The translations under genes and the position numbers were made by a program. The notes under the pieces are model-generated. The model ran no database searches, was not told where the DNA came from, and worked only from the letters and a program-made list of their open reading frames with translations. Shown here piece after piece: positions 17,345-29,239 of a stretch of DNA of 55,252 nt (positions within the stretch are counted from its first letter, which is position 1; each line of letters opens with the position of its first letter). The stretch comes from Thiohalobacter sp. (GTDB taxonomy: Bacteria; Pseudomonadota; Gammaproteobacteria; DSM-19610), in contig JALSRZ010000095.1 of the NCBI GenBank assembly GCA_026984515.1, positions 1 through 55,252 of the forward strand, read 5' to 3'.

Positions 17345-18733
17345 TCAGGCATCCTGCACCGCAAGTGCATCCAGCGCCTCCCGGTCCAGCTGGCGCTCGT
17401 CGAGTTTGACGTAGGCAATCTCGTCTTCGGCGATCACCACCGCCTCCGCCACGCCGGGCACGGCGGCCATGCGCAACGCCAGCTGGCGCGCCGCCTCCGG
17501 CTCCAGCCTGCCTACCTTCAACAGTCGGGTGACCAGGTAGCGCGGCTGCTTCATGCTGGCCGCAAACAGCAACCAGGCCAGCGCCGCCAGTGCACTGAAC
17601 AGGAACACCGCGCCCAGGCCGAAACGACCGTGCAGCCAGCCGCCCAGGGTACCGCCGACAAAGGCGCCGAAAAACTGCGAACTGGAATAGAAACCCATCG
17701 CCGTACCCTTGCTGTCCGGGGGCGCCATTTTGGCGATCAGCGAGGGCAGGATCGCCTCCAGCAGATTGAAGGCCGAATAGAAAATAAACAGCCCCGCGGC
17801 AATACCCGTCACCTGGCTGTGGAATTCATACAGCGCCAGTTCCGCCAGCATAATGACGGCAATGGCCCCGACGAACACCGCTTTCATGCGGCGGTGTTTT
17901 TCCGCCTGCAGGATAAAGGGAATGGCCATGGGTAACGACAGTAACAGGACCGGCAGGTACACCTCCCAGTGCCGCGCGGCCTCCAGCCCGGCTTCATCGC
18001 GCAGGGCCAGCGGCAATACCACGAAGCTCGCGGTCAGGATCAGGTGTAGCGAGAAGATACCGATATCCAGGCGCAGCAGCTGGGTATTGCGCAATACGGA
18101 AGCGAACTGTGCCGGCACGGCCTCGGCGTCGCGCCGCACGCGGGTGACCACCGGGTTAGGCACCACCAGCACTACCACCGCAATCCCCAGCAGTGCCAGC
18201 ACCGCTGTCAGCCAGAAGATCCCCGGCACGCCGATCCAGGTATTCAGCACCGGCCCCAGCACCATCGCCAGCGCGAACGAACCACCGATACTCATGCCGA
18301 TAATGGCCATGGCCTTGACGCGGTGCTCTTCGCGCACCAGGTCGGCAGTAAATGCCATCACCGCCGCTGCGATCGCCCCGGCCCCCTGCATGGCACGCCC
18401 GGCAATGACCCCGTAGATACTGTCTGCGCTGCCGGCCATGGCGCTGCCCAACGCAAACACCAGCAGGCCGAAAATGATCACTGGCTTGCGACCAATCCGG
18501 TCAGACACCAAACCATACGGAATTTGCAGGAATGCCTGGGTCAGGCCGTAGATACCGATCGCCAGCCCGGTCAGCGCCGGCGTAACCCCGTCCAGGTGTT
18601 CGGCATAAAGCGCAAATACCGGGAAAATCATGAATAAACCCAGCATGCGTAGCGCATAGATCATCGCCAGGGATGCGGCGGATCGCGCCTCGGTGCGGGT
18701 CATTGCGGCGGCTGCATCCAGATCCTTGCTCAC
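17345..18733 (-). CDS. MFS transporter with C-terminal extra domain
   Basis: Major facilitator superfamily permease of 462 residues. Twelve hydrophobic segments are visible between about 25 and 395, with the loop 2-3 signature GLVSDRIGRKPVI, so it is probably an inner-membrane proton-coupled exporter of unknown substrate. After the last helix a soluble tail of about 65 residues (LEPEAARQLALRMAAVPGVAEAVV and onward) resembles a small ferredoxin-like, HMA-type fold. The start is GTG at 18733 with AAAGGA upstream; an ATG lies ten codons in. It is divergent from uvrA across a 68-bp promoter region. Confidence 0.88.
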   Translation of the reverse strand: MSKDLDAAAAMTRTEARSAASLAMIYALRMLGLFMIFPVFALYAEHLDGVTPALTGLAIGIYGLTQAFLQIPYGLVSDRIGRKPVIIFGLLVFALGSAMAGSADSIYGVIAGRAMQGAGAIAAAVMAFTADLVREEHRVKAMAIIGMSIGGSFALAMVLGPVLNTWIGVPGIFWLTAVLALLGIAVVVLVVPNPVVTRVRRDAEAVPAQFASVLRNTQLLRLDIGIFSLHLILTASFVVLPLALRDEAGLEAARHWEVYLPVLLLSLPMAIPFILQAEKHRRMKAVFVGAIAVIMLAELALYEFHSQVTGIAAGLFIFYSAFNLLEAILPSLIAKMAPPDSKGTAMGFYSSSQFFGAFVGGTLGGWLHGRFGLGAVFLFSALAALAWLLFAASMKQPRYLVTRLLKVGRLEPEAARQLALRMAAVPGVAEAVVIAEDEIAYVKLDERQLDREALDALAVQDA

Positions 18734-18748
18734 GAAACGCTTTTCCTT

Positions 18749-18778
18749 TTGGTCAGAATTTGGGAAACCCCGTATAGT
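18749..18778 (+). promoter_or_regulatory. Candidate uvrA promoter
   Basis: TTGGTC (18749-18754) and TATAGT (18773-18778) are separated by 18 bp on the plus strand, 24 bp before the uvrA start. No LexA-type CTGT-N8-ACAG box is seen between uvrA and the divergent transporter gene, unlike the E. coli uvrA-ssb region. Confidence 0.45.
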
Positions 18779-18801
18779 AGCAGGTTCGATGTTTAGCCGG
18801 A

Positions 18802-21657
<2,856 letters not shown>

Positions 21658-21842
21658 TACCAGGATACCGGTCACGATCGTCACGCGCTGGCAACTGCCG
21701 CCGGCATCCACGGCACCATTGCTGTCCCGTTAACCTGTAAGCAGTGCAGATAAAAACTGGCATCGGGTACATTTTGAACGATATGGAGCGACCCGGACAT
21801 GGAACCGGTACAGCAGTGGTACCGTGCCTTCGCCTCCTGAAA

Positions 21843-22568
21843 CTACCGGTGCTGTTTATACAGGCGGTTTACCCAGGCCAGCTTTTCCGACTGCGCTTCG
21901 ACAAATTGCGCCAGCGGTTCGGGATAGCCCGGCGGCCAGTCCAGTCCGTATCCGGCGGGCCGGCACAGGGGTGCCAGCAGGGAGGCAACCGCCAGGTCGG
22001 CACGCGAAAACCGGTCGCCGACAAAATACATTTTACCCTGGAGATGTTCGTGCATCTTGTCGAGGACCTGTACCAGGTGTTCCTGTCCCTGTTGCGCGGA
22101 TGCTGCATTGATGTTCATCAACTTGCGCATTTTCCTGCTCAGGGAAGGAAACAGGGGGCGCAGCACCCAGGGCCCGTACCAGGGACCGCCAAGGGTAAAG
22201 AAAGGGATCACCAGCGCAGGGTACTCCAGCAAGGTGTGGTAACAGACACGCCTGACGTAAGGCCCGATCTCCATGTCGGCAAACCGCTCCCACCCAAGGG
22301 CCTCCTGTTTTTGTTGCTCGTCAGCCGGGGTCAGCGAATGCCCGGGAAAAGTCGTGTCGAGGTAATTGATGATATCGCTGGAGTTGCGGATAACCTTATC
22401 GTCATGTGCGAGAATCGGCACACTGGTTCGTCCCGCCAGTTTCTTCGCTTTGGCCACATGGAAACCCGGCAGGAAATTCACCACACGGTAATCCAGCTGT
22501 TTGTGATCCAGCGCCCAGCGAATTTTTTCGCAGTAGTGGGATATTGGAAACTGGTAGAGCAATAACAT
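21843..22568 (-). CDS. Glutathione S-transferase-like protein
   Basis: A 241-residue protein with an N-terminal thioredoxin-like GST domain: YQFPISHYCEKIRWALD (about 5-21) offers a Ser/Cys near the expected catalytic position, and RTSVPILAHDDKVIRNSSDIINYLD contains the cis-Pro and the Ser that binds glutathione in this superfamily. A helical C-terminal domain follows, including VGDRFSRADLAVASLLAPL. Substrate unknown. The gene stands alone, converging on uvrA. The 185 bp between them show no terminator I would call and no supported gene. Confidence 0.85.
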   Translation of the reverse strand: MLLLYQFPISHYCEKIRWALDHKQLDYRVVNFLPGFHVAKAKKLAGRTSVPILAHDDKVIRNSSDIINYLDTTFPGHSLTPADEQQKQEALGWERFADMEIGPYVRRVCYHTLLEYPALVIPFFTLGGPWYGPWVLRPLFPSLSRKMRKLMNINAASAQQGQEHLVQVLDKMHEHLQGKMYFVGDRFSRADLAVASLLAPLCRPAGYGLDWPPGYPEPLAQFVEAQSEKLAWVNRLYKQHR

Positions 22569-22688
22569 GGCGTGTTTTCCGGTCCGGTCGGCGGGGTTAA
22601 ATGCAACCGTTCCAGCCTACACCACAACGCTCAAAAGCGCCAAATGCGGCCGGTGCGGTTCCGGTCAGGATGAAAAGGTTAATCACAT

Positions 22689-23261
22689 GTGGAGAACAGG
22701 TACTTGATCCGTTATCACCCTGGACTGCTGTTATGTCTGCCGCTTGCGCTGTCAGCCGGGGAGGTGCGGCAACACACGGATCCGGATACCGGCCTGTTGT
22801 CGTGGCAGGTTCATGAGCCGGGCTTCAGTATGCAGCTGCTGCAACTATTGCCTGACTATGTTCGGGCGACTTACATCGCACGCGGGCTGCCACCCGACCT
22901 GGTTGAGGCCGTTGCGGGTTATTGTGTGTTCGGTACTATTGTCACCAATGACTCACAGCAGCAGCTTTCTTACCGTGTAGCAGACTGGCGTTATGTCACA
23001 GCGGACGGCAAGGCACACCCGCTGAAGACCAAGACGCAGTGGGTCTCTGAATGGAAGGAGCGCGGGGTGGCTTTCCGCTGGTCGATGCTGCCGGACGACC
23101 AGACCTTCGAGCCGGGCGACTGGAGCCAGGGCTTTACCACGATTGCCCTGCCGCCCGGCAGTACGTTTGATCTTGTCTATTCATGGAGGTACCGGGGTGA
23201 AACCCATGAAGGAAAACTGGAGGGTCTGCGTTGTGCGCCTGCTGAACTGCCGGATGCCTGA
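22689..23261 (+). CDS. Predicted exported protein of unknown function
   Basis: I do not recognise the family. The 190-residue frame begins at GTG (22689); a TTG at 22703 is an alternative with GGAG upstream. A hydrophobic segment (about 10-22) looks like a signal peptide. The mature part is beta-rich (VTNDSQQQLSYRVADWRYVT, GFTTIALPPGSTFDLVYSWRY), suggesting an immunoglobulin-like sandwich, and holds two cysteines (Cys79 and Cys182) that could form a disulfide. Its stop overlaps the preferred start of the thioredoxin gene by 8 nt, so the two are probably co-translated and may work together in the periplasm. Confidence 0.65.
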   Translation: MENRYLIRYHPGLLLCLPLALSAGEVRQHTDPDTGLLSWQVHEPGFSMQLLQLLPDYVRATYIARGLPPDLVEAVAGYCVFGTIVTNDSQQQLSYRVADWRYVTADGKAHPLKTKTQWVSEWKERGVAFRWSMLPDDQTFEPGDWSQGFTTIALPPGSTFDLVYSWRYRGETHEGKLEGLRCAPAELPDA

Positions 23262-23829
23262 ACGTCGGCGTTGTCTTGTGCTGTTGTGCGCGGTCCTGTT
23301 GCCGGTCGGACTTGTGCAGGCACAGTTACCGGTACCGGAACTCAATCATCAACTGACCCAACTGGCGACACCCGTTGCGGCGCCGGACTTCATCCTGAAG
23401 GATATGGATGATGAATCCCATTCGCTGAGTAGCTACCGGGGCAAGGTAGTTATGGTGAATTTCTGGGCGACCTGGTGCCCGCCGTGCCGGCGTGAACTGC
23501 CATCGATGGAGGCGCTGTACCAGACATTCAAAGATGATGCTTTCACAGTCCTGGCGATTAACCAGTGGGAGTCGCCGGACCATGTGTTTGCCTACATGGG
23601 ACAGCTTGATGTCGAACCGTCGTTTCCCATTCTGTTTGACCGGGACAGTGCGGTGTCACAACTCTATGGTGTTAAAGGATTGCCGACCACGGTGCTGATC
23701 GACAGGCGCGGGCGCGTGGTGTACCGCGCGGTGGGCGGCCGGGATTTCAACCACCCGGAGGTGCGCGCCATTATCCGCGGACTGATCGATGCGGATGTTA
23801 CGGAGTCCTCCGCGACGCCTTCACGCTGA
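23254..23829 (+). CDS. TlpA/ResA-type periplasmic thioredoxin
   Basis: Periplasmic thiol-disulfide oxidoreductase of the TlpA/ResA family, usually acting in cytochrome c maturation or in keeping specific periplasmic thiols reduced. From the ATG at 23254 it has 191 residues: a clear signal peptide (MPERRRCLVLLCAVLLPVGLVQA), then an AhpC/TSA-like redoxin domain with WATWCPPC (active-site Cys75 and Cys78) and the cis-Pro loop GLPTTVLID. The frame is open upstream to 23143; an ATG at 23206 is an alternative. The chosen start gives an ATGCCTGA overlap with the preceding gene. The last 9 nt overlap the convergent DUF62 gene. Confidence 0.85.
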   Translation: MPERRRCLVLLCAVLLPVGLVQAQLPVPELNHQLTQLATPVAAPDFILKDMDDESHSLSSYRGKVVMVNFWATWCPPCRRELPSMEALYQTFKDDAFTVLAINQWESPDHVFAYMGQLDVEPSFPILFDRDSAVSQLYGVKGLPTTVLIDRRGRVVYRAVGGRDFNHPEVRAIIRGLIDADVTESSATPSR

Positions 23830-24558
23830 GCCGGCTTCCACTCGTACAGCATTACCCGTTTCGAGGCCGAGCACGCGGACTGCGTTTCCCTCTGCCAGGG
23901 CAATCTCTACCAGTCCGTTCGAATTCTCATACCAGAACGGTTGGCCGGGTTCGGCTTCGCCGAAGGTACGCCTGAACTCGCAGCGTTTTCCTGCCACTTC
24001 AATGCGTTGACTTGTGCCCAGCCCTGCCGCGCGCAGGCCGGTTACCGCGTTGCCGAAATGGTCGAGGTATACAATTTCCGCCAGGTCCTGCGGCCAGTCG
24101 GACGTGACCAGCCGGGCCGGGTCCAGTGCTTTGCCGGGCGGTGGTTCGCCGCGGGCCAGTCGTGCCGCTACGGGGGCGAACAGGTCGCGGCCGTGGAAGC
24201 TGCTGGACAATTGTTCCGGGCGCCAGTCGACGCTGAAGGCCTGCGCGTCGCTGTTGCGGCGGATCAGAACAGAAAACAGGCCGTTGTCAGGGCCGACGTA
24301 CCAGCGGCCGCCACACCGAGCCACCGTTGCTCCCCGCGCGGTGCCGACGCCGGGATCGACGACGCAGAGGCATACAGTGTTTTCCGGCAGGTACTGGCTG
24401 TAGGCCGGCAGCAGGTAGGCAGCGGCCCTGACGTTGAACGCGGGCAGGTCGGGGAAAATGTCCACCACCGGGATACCGGGTGCATCACGATAGAGTGCTG
24501 CACGCACCTGGCCAAGGTAGGGACCGGTTCCGCCAAAATCAGTGAAGGTCGCAATCAT
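23821..24558 (-). CDS. SAM hydrolase / SAM hydroxide adenosyltransferase (DUF62)
   Basis: Member of the DUF62 (SAM_adeno_trans) family, which uses water or hydroxide to split S-adenosylmethionine into adenosine and methionine; relatives are the fluorinases and chlorinases. The 245-residue protein keeps the family motifs FTDFGGTGPYLGQVRA, VVDPGVGTARG, YVGPDNGLFS, FHGRDLFAPVAA and LDHFGNAVTGL. Asp68, Arg75 and His122 align in order with the catalytic Asp-Arg-His triad described for archaeal homologues. The halogenase-specific insertion is not evident, so SAM hydrolysis is the likely activity. Physiological role is unclear. It is convergent with the thioredoxin gene. Confidence 0.88.
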   Translation of the reverse strand: MIATFTDFGGTGPYLGQVRAALYRDAPGIPVVDIFPDLPAFNVRAAAYLLPAYSQYLPENTVCLCVVDPGVGTARGATVARCGGRWYVGPDNGLFSVLIRRNSDAQAFSVDWRPEQLSSSFHGRDLFAPVAARLARGEPPPGKALDPARLVTSDWPQDLAEIVYLDHFGNAVTGLRAAGLGTSQRIEVAGKRCEFRRTFGEAEPGQPFWYENSNGLVEIALAEGNAVRVLGLETGNAVRVEAGSA

Positions 24559-24578
24559 ATGGTAACCCCTGATGGATA

Positions 24579-24662
24579 GTCATTGCGAGCATAGCGCGTC
24601 AATCTCCCGCAGTCTGGCACCGGACCAGAGAGATTGCCACGGCGCTACGCGCCTCGCGATGA
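24579..24662. repeat. CATTGCGAG palindromic repeat, copy 1
   Basis: About 84 bp. The left arm GTCATTGCGAGCATAGCGCG with TCAATCTC and the right arm GAGATTGCCACGGCGC with TACGCGCCTCGCGATGA are imperfect inverted complements. It lies between the DUF62 gene and the rplQ terminator. The same family, in the same orientation, occurs at 38486-38571. Confidence 0.7.
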
Positions 24663-24698
24663 AACCGGCGTACCACCTGCATGCCGGTACCCGCTCAC

Positions 24699-24728
24699 AA
24701 AAAAGCCGGGCATAGCCCGGCTTTTTTT
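24699..24728. terminator. Bidirectional Rho-independent terminator after rplQ
   Basis: GCCGGGC-ATA-GCCCGGC hairpin (24705-24721) flanked by A6 on one side and T7 on the other, so it can terminate in both directions. It closes the alpha operon 23 bp past the rplQ stop. Confidence 0.92.
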
Positions 24729-24751
24729 GCTTGTTCAGTTGTGGCCCGGGC

Positions 24752-25147
24752 CTATTCGTCGACGGCCTCGAAGTCGTCGCCTTCAGTCTGCGGACGGTCG
24801 ACCAGCTCGACCAGCGCCATCGGTGCCTTGTCGCCGGTGCGAAAGCCCGTCTTGAGGATGCGCAGGTAACCGCCGGGGCGATCCTTGTAACGCGGGCCAA
24901 GCTCGTTGAACAGCTTGGTGACCACTTCGCGGTCACGCAGGCGCGAGAATGCCAGGCGACGCTTGTGGACACTGTCGGTCCTGGCCATGGTGATCAGGGG
25001 TTCAGCGACACGACGCAACTCCTTGGCCTTGGGCAAGGTCGTCTGGATCACTTCGTGGCGCATCAATGAAGCAGCCATGTTACTGAACATCGCTTTACGA
25101 TGGCTGCTGTTGCGATTGAGTTTTCGCCCACTTTGACGGTGACGCAT
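24752..25147 (-). CDS. rplQ: Ribosomal protein L17
   Basis: 50S subunit protein near the peptide exit tunnel and last gene of the alpha operon. The 131-residue sequence begins [20 protein letters not shown], the universal L17 N-terminus, and contains [12 protein letters not shown] and [24 protein letters not shown]. An acidic tail ([10 protein letters not shown]) ends the protein. It follows rpoA by 17 nt and is followed by a strong terminator. Confidence 0.97.
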   Translation of the reverse strand: MRHRQSGRKLNRNSSHRKAMFSNMAASLMRHEVIQTTLPKAKELRRVAEPLITMARTDSVHKRRLAFSRLRDREVVTKLFNELGPRYKDRPGGYLRILKTGFRTGDKAPMALVELVDRPQTEGDDFEAVDE

Positions 25148-25164
25148 GCTGTTTTCCTATTTTC

Positions 25165-26178
25165 CTAAATGCCGACGACGGATTGCTTGTCACTTTCCTT
25201 GAGCCCTGCCGGCGGCCAGTTTTCCAGGCGCATGCCCAGCGACAGGCCGCGAGATGCCAGGACATCCTTGATTTCGGTGAGCGACTTTTTACCCAGGTTC
25301 GGGGTTTTCAGCAGCTCGACTTCGGTGCGCTGGATCAGGTCACCGATGAAGTAAATACTTTCTGCCTTCAGACAGTTGGCGGAACGCACGGTCAGCTCCA
25401 GGTCGTCGACCGGGCGCAGCAGAATCGGGTCGATATCCGCTTCCGGACTTTCCGGCTCGGCTTCTTCCTTGCCTTTCAGGTCGACGAATACCGACACCTG
25501 GTCCTGCAGGATGGTGGCAGCGCGACGAATCGCTTCTTCCGGGTCCAGCGTACCGTTGGTTTCGATTTCGATAATCAGCTTGTCGAGGTTGGTGCGCTGT
25601 TCGACACGTGCGGCATCCACGTTGTAGGACACACGCGATACCGGCGTAAAGCTGGCATCCAGCTGCAGTGAGCCAATCGGTTTGCTTTCGTCTTCCCGGT
25701 CGGCAGCACGTACGGTAGCCGGTTCGTAGCCACGACCCATTTCCACTTTCAGGGTCATATTGAGCTCGCCGTCCTCGGTGAGGTTGGCAATGACATATTC
25801 GGGGTTGATTACTTCGATATCGTGGTCCAGCACGATATCACCCGCCGTAACCTGGCCCGGGCCCTTCTTGCTTAGCCGCAGGGTGGCTTCGTCGCGGTTG
25901 TGCATCTGCAGCGCAACCCCTTTCAGGTTGAGCATGATTTCCATGACGTCTTCCTGCACACCTTCGATGGCGGAATACTCGTGCAGCACGCCCTCGATTT
26001 CCACACCCGTGACCGCGCAGCCCGGCATGGAAGACAGCAGGATACGACGCAGCGCGTTGCCCAGCGTGTGGCCGAACCCGCGTTCCAGCGGTTCCAGAAC
26101 GACTTTCGCGGTACGTTCGTTGACCTTCTGGACGTCTACAATACGTGGTTTCAGAAACTCGTTGACCTTGCCCGGCAT
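25165..26178 (-). CDS. rpoA: RNA polymerase alpha subunit
   Basis: Dimerises to nucleate RNA polymerase assembly and contacts UP elements and activators. The 337-residue protein has the N-terminal assembly domain (about 1-230, with [23 protein letters not shown]), an acidic linker ([15 protein letters not shown]) and the C-terminal DNA-binding domain (about 250-325, with [14 protein letters not shown] and [16 protein letters not shown]). Length is close to E. coli RpoA (329). It lies between rpsD and rplQ as in the standard alpha operon. Confidence 0.98.
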   Translation of the reverse strand: MPGKVNEFLKPRIVDVQKVNERTAKVVLEPLERGFGHTLGNALRRILLSSMPGCAVTGVEIEGVLHEYSAIEGVQEDVMEIMLNLKGVALQMHNRDEATLRLSKKGPGQVTAGDIVLDHDIEVINPEYVIANLTEDGELNMTLKVEMGRGYEPATVRAADREDESKPIGSLQLDASFTPVSRVSYNVDAARVEQRTNLDKLIIEIETNGTLDPEEAIRRAATILQDQVSVFVDLKGKEEAEPESPEADIDPILLRPVDDLELTVRSANCLKAESIYFIGDLIQRTEVELLKTPNLGKKSLTEIKDVLASRGLSLGMRLENWPPAGLKESDKQSVVGI

Positions 26179-26201
26179 GAAATGTCCTCTTACCTGTTGG
26201 C

Positions 26202-26828
26202 TTACTTGGAGTACAGCTCGACGACGAGATGCTCGTTAATCTCTGCGGGGAGATCCGAACGCTCGGGACGCGCCTTGTAGGTACCTTCCAGTTTCTTCGG
26301 ATCGACTTCTATCCAGTCGACAAAGCCGCGCTGTTCGGCAACTTCCATCGCGGACTGCACGCGCAGCTGCTTGCGTGATTTCTCGGCAATGCTCAGGCTG
26401 TCATTCGGCTGAACCTGGTAGGAAGGAATGGTGACACGCTTGCCATTGACCATGATGGCATTGTGACGCACCAGCTGACGCGCCTCGGGACGCGAAGCGG
26501 CAAAGCCCATACGGTACACAACGTTGTCCAGGCGCCCTTCCAGCAACTGCAGCAGGTTCTCACCGGTGGAACCCTTGCGCTGGGCCGCACTCTGATAATA
26601 GTTACGGAACTGACGTTCCAGCACACCGTAAATGCGGCGCATCTTCTGCTTTTCACGCAGCTGCGCGGCATAATCGGACAGGCGCCCGCGACGCTGACCG
26701 TGCTGTCCCGGCGGGAAGGCGCGGTTCTCTACCGAACATTTACTGGTGTAGCACTTCTCGCCCTTGAGGAATAACTTGGTGCCTTCCCGGCGACACTGGC
26801 GACACTTGGGTCCAACGTACTTTGCCAT
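26202..26828 (-). CDS. rpsD: Ribosomal protein S4 (zinc-binding form)
   Basis: Primary 16S rRNA-binding protein that helps start 30S assembly and, in E. coli, represses the alpha operon. It has 208 residues from the ATG at 26828, chosen because GGCGGAGGAG lies just upstream; the frame is open 15 codons further. The S4 RNA-binding domain is at about 97-160 ([22 protein letters not shown]). Cys9, Cys12, Cys26 and Cys31 form the C-x2-C-x13-C-x4-C zinc site that E. coli S4 has lost. Confidence 0.97.
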   Translation of the reverse strand: MAKYVGPKCRQCRREGTKLFLKGEKCYTSKCSVENRAFPPGQHGQRRGRLSDYAAQLREKQKMRRIYGVLERQFRNYYQSAAQRKGSTGENLLQLLEGRLDNVVYRMGFAASRPEARQLVRHNAIMVNGKRVTIPSYQVQPNDSLSIAEKSRKQLRVQSAMEVAEQRGFVDWIEVDPKKLEGTYKARPERSDLPAEINEHLVVELYSK

Positions 26829-26842
26829 TTTCTCTCCTCCGC

Positions 26843-27235
26843 CTAAACGCGCCGCTTCTTGGGCGGACGGCAACCGTTGTGCGGAATCGGGGTCACATCG
26901 GTAATGTTAGTGATCTTGTAGCCGGCATTGTTCAGTGCGCGCACGGCAGACTCGCGGCCCGGTCCGGGGCCCTTGACCTCGACCTCGAGGTTTTTCAAGC
27001 CGTATTCCTTTACCATCTCGCCCACGCGTTCGGCAGCGACCTGCGCGGCAAACGGCGTGCTCTTGCGTGAACCGCGAAAACCGGAACCGCCGGCGGTCGC
27101 CCACGCCAGTGCATTACCCTGACGATCGGTAATGGTCACGATGGTGTTGTTGAAGGAAGCATGAATATGGGCGATCCCGTCGACCACATTCTTTTTGACC
27201 TTCTTGCGCTTGGTGCCTGAAGACGGCTTAGCCAT
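26843..27235 (-). CDS. rpsK: Ribosomal protein S11
   Basis: 30S platform protein located near the E site and the Shine-Dalgarno helix. The 130-residue sequence has the family core [43 protein letters not shown] and the C-terminal [19 protein letters not shown]. The N-terminus is basic and probably disordered. It sits between rpsM and rpsD in the alpha operon with 14-23 nt spacers. Confidence 0.98.
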   Translation of the reverse strand: MAKPSSGTKRKKVKKNVVDGIAHIHASFNNTIVTITDRQGNALAWATAGGSGFRGSRKSTPFAAQVAAERVGEMVKEYGLKNLEVEVKGPGPGRESAVRALNNAGYKITNITDVTPIPHNGCRPPKKRRV

Positions 27236-27258
27236 GTTGAATACCTGTTTCCAGCAAT

Positions 27259-27615
27259 TTATTTACGAATCGGGCGCCGCGGACCCTTGCGGGTGCGCGC
27301 ATTGGTGCGGGTACGCTGGCCGCGCAGCGGCAAACCGCGACGGTGGCGCATACCGCGGTAGCAACCCAGGTCCATGAGGCGCTTGATGTTCATCGACAGG
27401 GTGCGGCGCAGATCGCCCTCTACCGTGTATTTGGCAACCTCACCACGGATAGATTCGACCTCCGGTTCGGAAAGATCCTTGATCTTGGTGGCCGGATTGA
27501 TGCCGCAGGCATCGCAGATCTTGCGCGCAGAGGTCGCACCGATACCGTAGATGGCGGTCAGCGCAATGACTGCGTGTTTCTGGGGTGGAACGTTAATTCC
27601 GGCTATACGAGCCAT
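27259..27615 (-). CDS. rpsM: Ribosomal protein S13
   Basis: 30S head protein that contacts the 50S subunit and P-site tRNA. The 118 residues start [26 protein letters not shown] and end with the basic tail [25 protein letters not shown], both diagnostic. It is the first protein gene of the alpha operon; a 98-nt spacer without a gene separates it from rpmJ. Confidence 0.98.
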   Translation of the reverse strand: MARIAGINVPPQKHAVIALTAIYGIGATSARKICDACGINPATKIKDLSEPEVESIRGEVAKYTVEGDLRRTLSMNIKRLMDLGCYRGMRHRRGLPLRGQRTRTNARTRKGPRRPIRK

Positions 27616-27713
27616 GAATCCTATCTCCTCAGCGAGGCATACCGGTCGCGAGTTATCGAACCCGCTACAATACCGGATAAAGCCCCATATTTCAAACTAA
27701 AAACCGACAATGG

Positions 27714-27836
27714 CTACTTGCAGGCGCCCTGGCGCTGCTTGTGGCGGCCGTCCTTGCAGATGACCCGAACCACGCCCTTGCGACGGACGATTTTGCAGTT
27801 GCGACAAATGCGCTTTACCGATGCACGTACTTTCAT
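27714..27836 (-). CDS. rpmJ: Ribosomal protein L36 (zinc-binding form)
   Basis: Smallest 50S protein. The 40-codon ORF begins [19 protein letters not shown] and continues with [17 protein letters not shown], the L36 signature. Cys11, Cys14, Cys27 and His32 make up the classical zinc ribbon. The usual 38-residue form ends at or near RQG; here three residues (ACK) follow, adding a fifth potential thiol. It lies 32 nt downstream of secY, its canonical place between the spc and alpha operons. Confidence 0.95.
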   Translation of the reverse strand: MKVRASVKRICRNCKIVRRKGVVRVICKDGRHKQRQGACK

Positions 27837-27868
27837 GATCTCACCTGTTTAACTCAGTACCGGGGTCC

Positions 27869-29218
27869 CTAGCGCAGCAATCCCGGGCGGCCGTGTCCTT
27901 TCAGATTGGCCTTTTTCATCAACCCTTCGTACTGGTGCGAAACCATCAGCGACTGCACCTGGGCCATGAAATCCATGACCACGACCACGATGATCAGCAG
28001 GGATGTGCCGCCGAAATAGAAGGGCACATTCCAGTACAAAATCAGAAACTCCGGCAGCAGGCAGACCGCTGTGATGTACAGGGCGCCTGCCAGTGTCAAC
28101 CGCGTCATGACCTTGTCGATATAACGCGCCGTCTGCTCACCGGGCCGGATGCCGGGAATAAAGGCGCCGGATTTCTTCAGGTTGTCCGCCGTCTCCTTCG
28201 AATTGAAGACGATGGCAGTATAGAAAAAGCAGAAAAAGATAATCGCCATCGCATAGAACATAATATACAAGGGCTGACCGGGTGACAGGGAGGATGAAAT
28301 ATCTTTCAGCCAGCCCATGCCTTCATTACTGCCAAACCACTGCCCGGCAGTGGCCGGGAACAGAATAATACTGGACGCGAATATCGGCGGGATAACACCG
28401 GCCATATTCAGTTTCAGCGGCAAATGCGTACTCTGCGCCGCATACATCTTGCGGCCCTGCTGCCGCTTGGCGTAGTTTACCGTGATACGCCGCTGTCCAC
28501 GTTCCACGAATACCACGAAAGCGGTAACCGCCAGCGCCATGGCAAACAGGAACAGGATGCTCAGGGTATTCATTTCACCGGTACGCACCAGTTCCAGGGA
28601 ACCGCCGATGGCCGCCGGCAGGCCCGCGATTATACCCGAGAAGATAATGATCGATATGCCATTACCGATACCGCGCTCGGTTACCTGCTCGCCCAGCCAC
28701 ATCAGGAACAGGGTCCCGGTCACCAGGCAGGCCACCGATGAAATCACGAACGGCATGCCCTGCAACATCACCAGCGGAGAGCCACCAACTACCTGCCCCT
28801 GCAGGGCGGTTGAAATGCCGATCGCCTGGAACGTAGCCAGTATCACCGTACCGTAGCGCGTGTACTGGGTAATCTTGTGGCGCCCAGGCTCACCTTCTTT
28901 CTTCAACTGCTCCAGCGCGGGCACCGTAAACGACAGCAGCTGCATGATGATCGATGCCGATATGTAGGGCATGATCCCCAGCGCAAACAGGGACAGGCGT
29001 TTCAGCGCGCCGCCCGAGAACATGTTGAACATGTCCAGTATGGTGCCTTTCTGCTGTTCGGCCAGCGTTTCCAGCACCACCGGGTCGATGCCCGGCAGCG
29101 GAATAAAAGAGCCGATGCGGAATACGATAATGGCGCCGAGCACGAAAAAGATGCGCTGACGCAACTCTGTCAGCTTACTCATCTCGCCAAGCCCTGCACC
29201 CATGCCCGGAGCAGCCAT
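27869..29218 (-). CDS. secY: Protein translocase subunit SecY
   Basis: Central channel of the SecYEG translocon in the inner membrane. From the ATG at 29218 it has 449 residues with ten transmembrane segments, the plug and TM2 region, and signatures such as [32 protein letters not shown] and the cytoplasmic basic loops. The frame extends four codons upstream to a GTG; the ATG is preferred. It is the last large gene of the spc operon, followed by rpmJ. Confidence 0.97.
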   Translation of the reverse strand: MAAPGMGAGLGEMSKLTELRQRIFFVLGAIIVFRIGSFIPLPGIDPVVLETLAEQQKGTILDMFNMFSGGALKRLSLFALGIMPYISASIIMQLLSFTVPALEQLKKEGEPGRHKITQYTRYGTVILATFQAIGISTALQGQVVGGSPLVMLQGMPFVISSVACLVTGTLFLMWLGEQVTERGIGNGISIIIFSGIIAGLPAAIGGSLELVRTGEMNTLSILFLFAMALAVTAFVVFVERGQRRITVNYAKRQQGRKMYAAQSTHLPLKLNMAGVIPPIFASSIILFPATAGQWFGSNEGMGWLKDISSSLSPGQPLYIMFYAMAIIFFCFFYTAIVFNSKETADNLKKSGAFIPGIRPGEQTARYIDKVMTRLTLAGALYITAVCLLPEFLILYWNVPFYFGGTSLLIIVVVVMDFMAQVQSLMVSHQYEGLMKKANLKGHGRPGLLR

Positions 29219-29239
29219 CAGAACACCCACCCGGTCACG

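Noticed and set aside
18734-18801. LexA (SOS) box between uvrA and the divergent transporter
   Set aside because: I looked for CTGT-N8-ACAG and found nothing close; SOS control is not supported by this sequence.
21799-21840. 13-codon ORF with GGAG upstream, between uvrA and the GST-like gene
   Set aside because: Too short and isolated; unlike the mraY-murD ORF, no operon context or membrane-like composition supports it.
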